Below, piece after piece: positions 58,677 to 64,000 of a stretch of 64,000 nucleotides of DNA. Below the pieces are notes generated by a model that did not search any database, was not told the DNA's origin, and saw only the letters and a program-made list of their open reading frames with translations. The stretch spans positions 1 to 64,000 of the forward strand of contig JBLNAZ010000131.1 in NCBI GenBank assembly GCA_050259615.1, given 5' to 3'. The translations under genes were made by a program, and so were the position numbers. Position 1 is the first letter of the stretch; every line of letters starts with the position of its first letter. This DNA comes from JAAXKN01 sp050259615. GTDB lineage: Bacteria > Bacteroidota > Ignavibacteria > Ignavibacteriales > SURF-24.

Positions 58677-61322
58677 TTATAAGCTTTGGTTTTTTACGTT
58701 CCAGCCCTCAACGGTCAGGACCGGTTTTGCTCCTGCGAGATCCTTTTCCTCAAAGTATCCTTTAATTACTCTTTTTTCTCCCGGCAGAAGTGAGATGTAG
58801 TTGTCTTCCCAGAATACAGGAAGAAGTGCTTCACCTCCCTGTCCTTTTTTAAGGTTCAGATCCACCTGGAAAGCAAGTTTGTCTGAAGGGTTATGCAGTT
58901 CAACTGAAACATAACGGCCTTTGGCCTCACTTCCGAACTTATGTTTTACTTTAAGCTGTACATTTGCAAGAGAGTTAAGTAAAGTAAAATCAGCATATCC
59001 TTTTAATGGTGTTATATACCAGTTAGTTTTTGCCGAATCCAAGTCGTCTGGCTGTGTGGACAGAGTATAGAAGTTGGAGCTAATAACTTTTCCCTTAGCA
59101 TCAAGCAGCCTCAGATCCACAAAGTAGGCTTTGGAAAGACCGCTTATTTCAGGAAGAATAAGTGTCTTCTGAGTTGAATCGGGGTAAAGATCCAGTAACA
59201 ATTTTTTGCTGAACTTTTCGGACATATCCGGGTTAAATACCCTTACTTCTGCATTCAGCTTTTTGAAGCTTCTTTCGGTCTGGTTTACAACTTCAACTCC
59301 CCCAGTGCCGTAATTATACTGTATATGAACGGGTTCGCAGGCTTTCTTAGCGCCGTAGAAGGCCGCGTTCGGCATTAAATAGTAGTCATATAACTGCCAC
59401 CATAGTTTTGGCCATGCTGCATTGTACATCCACTGAATTACGCCTGTAGCGTTAGGCTTATTAGATGCAAAGGCTTCGAACATAGCCCTCATGCCTTCAT
59501 AGTTCATGAACTGCGCCTTTGTGCAGTACTCTTCCAGTGTTGCAGGCGTTCCGAGGCGGTTATTTAATATATCGTTATATCTGTCGACTGTGCTGAATGC
59601 ATTGCCGCCGCAGTGGAAATCCCATACTTCATTTTTACTAGCGGGCCACCGGCTTTCAGCGGGGAACATCTTTTTCATGCTTTCGAGGGCCGGGATCTGA
59701 GGACCCGGTCCCGTTTCAGTATTAAATCCGTAAGCGCCACCGAATTTCTTATCCACATACCAGTACTGAGGCGGCACATAGTCGTAAGGGCCAAGCATTT
59801 TAACTGCAGTTTTACCCGTTACAGCGCTAGTCCATCCCTTTGCTGAAGCAAGGAAAGGCCTTGTGGGATCATCCTGTTTTAAGATTTCCTGGTAATTCTT
59901 TTCAAGCTCCGGGCGCGGAAGTTTGTCGCTTCCATAGACCCATACAAAAATTGAAGGATGATTTCTGAGCCATTTAATCTGATCCTGCCAGGATTTTGAA
60001 ATGAGCTGTATATCTTCAGGAGTCTTGATTCCTCCGAATTCATCGACTTCTTTTCCAAGTGAAGCCGGCCATTCCCACTGGCAGCTCCAGCCTGTCATGA
60101 TAAGTATGCCGTTTTCATCGCAGAGGTTGTAGAGGTCTTCATTGTTACCCCAAAAGCCTTCCAGCCTGATGGTATTAAGGTTCATGTGCCTGGCGTATTC
60201 AACCTGGGTTTTATAATTCTCATATGTATTATCCAGGAAAAGGTTATCAACCCAGCCGCCGCCGCGGATAAGGATTTTGCGGCCGTTAAGTTTATAGCCC
60301 CTGTAGCCGTTTTCATTTATATAATCTGAAACTTCCCTTATTCCAAAGCGGGTTTCGCGTGTGTCTGAAACCTGCCCTTTGTGGTGGAATGACACTTTAA
60401 GGTCGTATAATTCCGGGGTACCGAAGTCATTTGTCCACCAGAGGCGCGGATTTTTTATATTAAGCTCTTTATATTCAGCCGGGGAAAATGTTACAAGTTT
60501 ATTTTCGCCTGGTTCCAGGGAGACATTTTGTGTAAACCGGATAGTGCCAGCCTCTGCAACCAGGGTTCCGTTTACCTTTTCAGAAGTATTATTCTTTACT
60601 TCAGCTGAAACGGTAAGCTTAGCGCTCTTAAGAGTCTTAAGGTCAACGGTGCTTTTTACAAATGGAAAATTAACCGAGACATCCCCTGTGAGTCTTACTT
60701 TTACCTCTCTGAATAAGCCCATATTCCTGTCGGGGGATTTTGGATTCCAGTCAACAAATCCCATTGTGGGGTCACCCGGAACCGGCGGGAAGACCTCAAC
60801 GGCCAGAATGTTCTTCTCTCCGGGCCTTGCAGTTCCAGTCACATTCAGTTCAAACTGGCGGAATGCGCCCAGAAGTGTATCGCTTTTTGCCACAAGCTTT
60901 CCGTTCAGCCAGACGTTTGCACGGTAGTTAATTCCGTCAAATTGCAGCTTTACATACTTGACCGAATTTTTAGAAGGGATTGAAAACTCTGTTCTGTACC
61001 ACCAGGAATTCTTAAACTGGTCTTCAGGTATTGAAGCGAAGTTCTTGCCCACGAAAACATCCTTATAGACCTTGTCGTTTACAAGATTACCCATTACAGT
61101 TGAAGGCACCACGGCAGGCAGCCATCCCGCAGGCTTGAACTCAGCGCTGGAGATAAGGCCGCCCTGTTCTTTTACATTTTCAGATGACTGAATGTACCAT
61201 CCCTTTTTAAGAACCAAAGTATTATCCTCTTTTCTTTTTGCCATTAAGGGTAAGGACAGCAGGCACACCAGGACAAAGGCGGTAAGAAGCCTGCTGCCTG
61301 ATAACTTAATTCTTGTATTCAT
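58677..61322 (-). CDS. Secreted GH2 glycosidase, exo-beta-glucosaminidase-like
   Basis: An 881-residue glycoside hydrolase with signal peptide (LLTAFVLVCLLSLPLMA). The order is sugar-binding jelly roll (about 40-215, with VPSTVMGNL and WWYRTEF), immunoglobulin-like domain (about 220-330), TIM barrel (about 340-640) and C-terminal sandwiches. The acid/base is an Asp in VYGSD (D466) and the nucleophile a Glu in FNTETGPG (E536), replacing the Asn-Glu of ordinary GH2. This pair and spacing match the chitosan-type exo-beta-D-glucosaminidase CsxA (D469/E541). The released glucosamine could feed NagB/NagA-like steps elsewhere in the window. Mannosidase activity is a weaker alternative. Confidence 0.85.
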   Translation of the reverse strand: MNTRIKLSGSRLLTAFVLVCLLSLPLMAKRKEDNTLVLKKGWYIQSSENVKEQGGLISSAEFKPAGWLPAVVPSTVMGNLVNDKVYKDVFVGKNFASIPEDQFKNSWWYRTEFSIPSKNSVKYVKLQFDGINYRANVWLNGKLVAKSDTLLGAFRQFELNVTGTARPGEKNILAVEVFPPVPGDPTMGFVDWNPKSPDRNMGLFREVKVRLTGDVSVNFPFVKSTVDLKTLKSAKLTVSAEVKNNTSEKVNGTLVAEAGTIRFTQNVSLEPGENKLVTFSPAEYKELNIKNPRLWWTNDFGTPELYDLKVSFHHKGQVSDTRETRFGIREVSDYINENGYRGYKLNGRKILIRGGGWVDNLFLDNTYENYKTQVEYARHMNLNTIRLEGFWGNNEDLYNLCDENGILIMTGWSCQWEWPASLGKEVDEFGGIKTPEDIQLISKSWQDQIKWLRNHPSIFVWVYGSDKLPRPELEKNYQEILKQDDPTRPFLASAKGWTSAVTGKTAVKMLGPYDYVPPQYWYVDKKFGGAYGFNTETGPGPQIPALESMKKMFPAESRWPASKNEVWDFHCGGNAFSTVDRYNDILNNRLGTPATLEEYCTKAQFMNYEGMRAMFEAFASNKPNATGVIQWMYNAAWPKLWWQLYDYYLMPNAAFYGAKKACEPVHIQYNYGTGGVEVVNQTERSFKKLNAEVRVFNPDMSEKFSKKLLLDLYPDSTQKTLILPEISGLSKAYFVDLRLLDAKGKVISSNFYTLSTQPDDLDSAKTNWYITPLKGYADFTLLNSLANVQLKVKHKFGSEAKGRYVSVELHNPSDKLAFQVDLNLKKGQGGEALLPVFWEDNYISLLPGEKRVIKGYFEEKDLAGAKPVLTVEGWNVKNQSL

Positions 61323-61376
61323 TCCAAAAACTCCATTAAAACAATAAGTGAATAGATATGAAAAGGATCCTTAAAA

Positions 61377-61769
61377 TTACTCTATTTTAACTATTCCGTT
61401 GCTGTATGCAATTGCGAAGCAGGTGACGTAGTGTTGAGAATGGCTCATTGTAATTTTCAGGGATTTGTCGCTTCCAAGGAACTCATTTAATTCACCAAAG
61501 AGCCTGACAGAAGGTTTGCCGCTCATTTCGTTAAATATCTCAATGTCTTTCCATCTCCAGCTTTTGTCCCAGGCATCTGTAAGAGCCTTGGCAACAGCTT
61601 CCTTGGCGGCAAAGCGCGCAGCAAGGTGCTGGTACTTGTTAGCCTTTGAAAGACAGTACTCCAGTTCAATCTCTGTAAATACCTTATTGAGAAACTTATC
61701 ACCAAAACGGTCCACGCTTTCCTTTATTCTCTCAATTTCAATTATATCTATACCGATTCCTATTACCAT
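61377..61769 (-). CDS. acpS: Holo-[acyl-carrier-protein] synthase
   Basis: Transfers 4'-phosphopantetheine from CoA to ACP. The 130-residue trimeric type has GIGIDIIEIERI (4-15) with metal ligand D8 and RFAAKEAVAKAL (52-63) with E57; the C-terminal MSHSQHYVTCFAI is also standard. The ATG overlaps the ggt stop region by one base, so it is coupled to the gamma-glutamyltranspeptidase. GH2 follows 54 bases later and may be separate. Confidence 0.95.
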   Translation of the reverse strand: MVIGIGIDIIEIERIKESVDRFGDKFLNKVFTEIELEYCLSKANKYQHLAARFAAKEAVAKALTDAWDKSWRWKDIEIFNEMSGKPSVRLFGELNEFLGSDKSLKITMSHSQHYVTCFAIAYSNGIVKIE

Positions 61770-63475
61770 TAAAAACCTGCCGCTTTTCCGTATCCTCGGG
61801 GATCGGTTGCTCCGTAAATTATGTTATCCGCCGGGTCAATTAAAATACCCTCGGCTCTGCCGAGTATGCGTTCACCGCCGAAAATATAGCCCATATTTTT
61901 CAGATTATCAAATGTATCCTTAGAGATGCCGAACTCCTCATAATAAAGCTCATCCGGAAGCCACTGGTGATGAATTCTTGGGGCATTTATTGCCTGCTGA
62001 ATATTCATGTGGAAGTCGATCACGTTCATAATTGTCTGCAGTACAACGGTAATAATTGTTGAACCTCCGGGAGAGCCGATAACCATAAAAGGTTTATTAT
62101 TTTTAAGGACGATTGTTGGTGTCATTGAGCTCAGCATTCTTTTGCCCGGCTCAATGGAGTTTGCCTCGCTTCCGATGAGGCCAAACTGGTTCGGCTCACC
62201 GGGTTTTGAACTGAAGTCGTCCATTTCATTATTTAAGAGAAATCCCGCCCCGTCTACCACAATTTTGCTTCCGAAGGAGGAATTCAGCGTTGTTGTTGTG
62301 CTGACGGCATTGCCGTAGGAGTCGACTACACTATAGTGTGTAGTCTGCATGCTCTCGTGCTTAGGTGCCGTGCCGGGCAGAACGTCTTTTGAACTTATAG
62401 ATTTATCAGTAATTTTTGAAAAAATGCTTTTTGCATAATCTTTAGAAGTAAGCCATTCTTTTGGAACAGGATAAAATGCTTCATCGCCCAGGTGTTTGGA
62501 CCGGTCGGCATAAACATACCTTAAGGCTTCAACAAGCCTGTGAATATATGAACTGCTGTTCCAGTCCTCTTTAGTAAATGAATAGTTTTCAAGTATGTTA
62601 AGCGCCTCAATAAGGGCAATTCCGCCAGAGGAAGATGGCGGCATGGACACAATACCGTAACCCCTGTAGGAGCCTTTAACAGGTTCTTTTTCCACCACGC
62701 TGTAGTTTACAAGATCCTCTTTTGTAATTATGCCGCCCATTAAGCGCGATTGACGTTCAATAAGCTCTGCAATTTCCCCCTTATAAAACCCGTCTTTCCC
62801 CTTTTCTTTTATAAGCATCAGTGTCTTTGCCAGTTCGGGCTGCTTAAAGATAAAACCTTCCTTTAATGGTGCACCGTCGTGTATAAAAATCTTTGAAGAT
62901 GAAGGGTTTTTCTTAAACTGCGGGAATTCAGATGCTATTGCTTCGGCAAGCCTGAAGCTAAGCGGAAAGCCGTCAGCAGCAAGGTCTATTGCAGGCTGAA
63001 TTACATCTTCAAGCTTCATGGTGCCGTAATGTTCGAGGGCGTAAATGAGCCCTGCAACGCTGCCCGGGACTCCTGCAGATAAAAATCCTTCGGTACTTCT
63101 TGAAGGGTCAAAGTTTCCAAGGCTGTCGAGATACATATTTTTAGCGGCCTTCGCGGGGGCTTTTTCCCTGTAATCCAGGGCAATGTCTTTTCCGTTTTTA
63201 AGGTGGATCACCATAAAGCCGCCGCCGCCGATATTTCCAGCCGGAGGATAAGTTACGGCCAGGGCAAAACCCGCTGCAACAGCTGCATCAACGGCATTGC
63301 CGCCGCGTTTTAATATTAAAACCCCCACCTGTGAGGCCAGGTCGCTTGCCGAAACCACCATGCCCCTTGTACCCCGTTCTGGGTCAGGAGATGCAGCGCT
63401 AACTGCATTTACAAAAACAAAAAGAAGCAGCAGTAATATTGCTGCTTTAGAAGATTTTAATGTGCGCATCAACAT
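61769..63475 (-). CDS. ggt: Gamma-glutamyltranspeptidase
   Basis: Periplasmic Ntn hydrolase that cleaves the gamma-glutamyl bond of glutathione and related peptides, made as a proenzyme. A signal peptide is present (AILLLLLFVFVNAVSA). The autoprocessing and nucleophile Thr is T378 in MQTTHYSVVD, matching E. coli T391; LNNEMDDFSSKPG is the downstream substrate loop. The 568-residue length is normal. A second ATG lies at 63469 or nearby. The 5' end overlaps the MCE gene by up to 29 bases. Confidence 0.94.
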   Translation of the reverse strand: MLMRTLKSSKAAILLLLLFVFVNAVSAASPDPERGTRGMVVSASDLASQVGVLILKRGGNAVDAAVAAGFALAVTYPPAGNIGGGGFMVIHLKNGKDIALDYREKAPAKAAKNMYLDSLGNFDPSRSTEGFLSAGVPGSVAGLIYALEHYGTMKLEDVIQPAIDLAADGFPLSFRLAEAIASEFPQFKKNPSSSKIFIHDGAPLKEGFIFKQPELAKTLMLIKEKGKDGFYKGEIAELIERQSRLMGGIITKEDLVNYSVVEKEPVKGSYRGYGIVSMPPSSSGGIALIEALNILENYSFTKEDWNSSSYIHRLVEALRYVYADRSKHLGDEAFYPVPKEWLTSKDYAKSIFSKITDKSISSKDVLPGTAPKHESMQTTHYSVVDSYGNAVSTTTTLNSSFGSKIVVDGAGFLLNNEMDDFSSKPGEPNQFGLIGSEANSIEPGKRMLSSMTPTIVLKNNKPFMVIGSPGGSTIITVVLQTIMNVIDFHMNIQQAINAPRIHHQWLPDELYYEEFGISKDTFDNLKNMGYIFGGERILGRAEGILIDPADNIIYGATDPRGYGKAAGF

Positions 63476-64000
63476 TTAATCCCTTTTCATTCAGTTGTTT
63501 AAGTAAAGTTTTGGTGAGCTCATTAACCTGCTGCATTGAAGCTTTCACGTCCTTGAGCAGTCCTTCGTCATAAAGAAGCTTTCCGACGTTATTATTACGT
63601 GAAGTAGTTTCATCGGTAAGTTTATTAAGTTTACCCAGCAGATCGTTTGTACTTTTCATAACAGACTGCATTTCATTAAGAGAAGAAGAGATTTTTTCTT
63701 TATTATCCTTAATGAATGTTGTTGTTTCCTTTGTCAGCTCGGCACCGTTTGAAGAAAGCTGTTTAATGTTTGAGCGATTTTCATCAATCATTACGTTAAG
63801 CTTGGAACTGATGGAGGCTAAATTGGCCAGTGAGGCCTTCATCTGCGAATTGAAATCCTTGTCGGACAAAACGCCGTTTATGGAAGTAAGTGTAACCTCC
63901 ACATCCTTAATAATCTTCACCAGGTCGTTCTGGACAGAGCCGAGCATAGCCATAACAGCGGGGATATCTGCATAAAACACTCCGTGCTGAAGGCTCCTGT
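63447..64000 (-). CDS. MCE/MlaD-family protein, C-terminal part (partial)
   Basis: The frame is open from the window's right edge to the stop at 63447; the visible ~184 residues begin with SLQHGVFYADIPAV. They form long amphipathic helices rich in Ser, Asn and Lys, with GKLLYDEGLLKDVKASMQQVNEL near the end, the helical tail typical of MlaD-like substrate-binding proteins of lipid ABC importers. The MCE domain itself would lie beyond the window. A GTG at 63980 is not taken as the start because the frame continues past it. The 3' end overlaps ggt. Confidence 0.75.
   Translation of the reverse strand, partial: RSLQHGVFYADIPAVMAMLGSVQNDLVKIIKDVEVTLTSINGVLSDKDFNSQMKASLANLASISSKLNVMIDENRSNIKQLSSNGAELTKETTTFIKDNKEKISSSLNEMQSVMKSTNDLLGKLNKLTDETTSRNNNVGKLLYDEGLLKDVKASMQQVNELTKTLLKQLNEKGLNVDAHIKIF

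Overview
The window reads as a chromosomal stretch from a Gram-negative bacterium of the Ignavibacteria (Bacteroidota/Chlorobi side of the tree). This rests on gene content, not a database match: a TonB-dependent receptor with a carboxypeptidase-like N-terminal domain, a PorV/PorQ-type outer-membrane protein, a secreted protein with a sorting-type C-terminal domain, DUF5683 and Wzi-like proteins, a folP-cdaA pair, and a YbeY with an Asp-type third metal ligand. AGGAGG-like ribosome binding sites and frequent TTG/GTG starts set it apart from typical Bacteroidia. No CRISPR array, insertion sequence, prophage or plasmid backbone is visible. The window is gene-dense and mostly housekeeping.

Layout. 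0-2.6 kb (minus): nagB and rqcH. 2.7-25.7 kb (mostly plus): a POT-like transporter; PASTA protein-rpe-nagA closed by a terminator; folP-cdaA-glycosyltransferase-CHAD-metallo-hydrolase; parA-parB-DUF5683; a zinc-ribbon Yip1-like membrane protein; a class III aminotransferase with nadB; a divergent Ppx/GppA gene; a tightly coupled set (membrane protein, unknown 90-residue protein, aroQ, HAD); a MerR regulator; tRNA-Pro(GGG); two stand-alone receivers; purF-pgsA-ftsY-lipid kinase.

26.0-50.7 kb is almost entirely minus-strand: mnmA, a small membrane protein and an HNH endonuclease whose 5' end looks frameshifted; trpS-scpA-scpB-rluB-dacB-lysS with a terminator after lysS; DUF2279, glycosyltransferase, Wzi-like, S41 peptidase, DUF3108; gamma carbonic anhydrase; ybeY-smg-topA-xer-hpf-hprK-M23 peptidase-DUF2795 closed by a terminator; holB-ricT-hbd.

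51.0-64.0 kb is the accessory-looking part: a three-gene outer-membrane set (TonB receptor, secreted FN3/sorting-domain protein, PorV-like protein) ended by a terminator, a secreted Memo-family protein, then on the minus strand a secreted GH2 enzyme with the Asp/Glu catalytic pair of exo-beta-glucosaminidases, acpS, gamma-glutamyltranspeptidase and the 3' part of an MCE/MlaD gene that runs off the window. The GH2 enzyme together with nagA and nagB gives a plausible glucosamine catabolic route, although the genes are far apart. The most unusual items are the SusD-less outer-membrane triad, the exported Memo protein without its usual partners, interleaved inverted repeats before parAB, the N-terminally extended FolP and the HNH reading-frame break.
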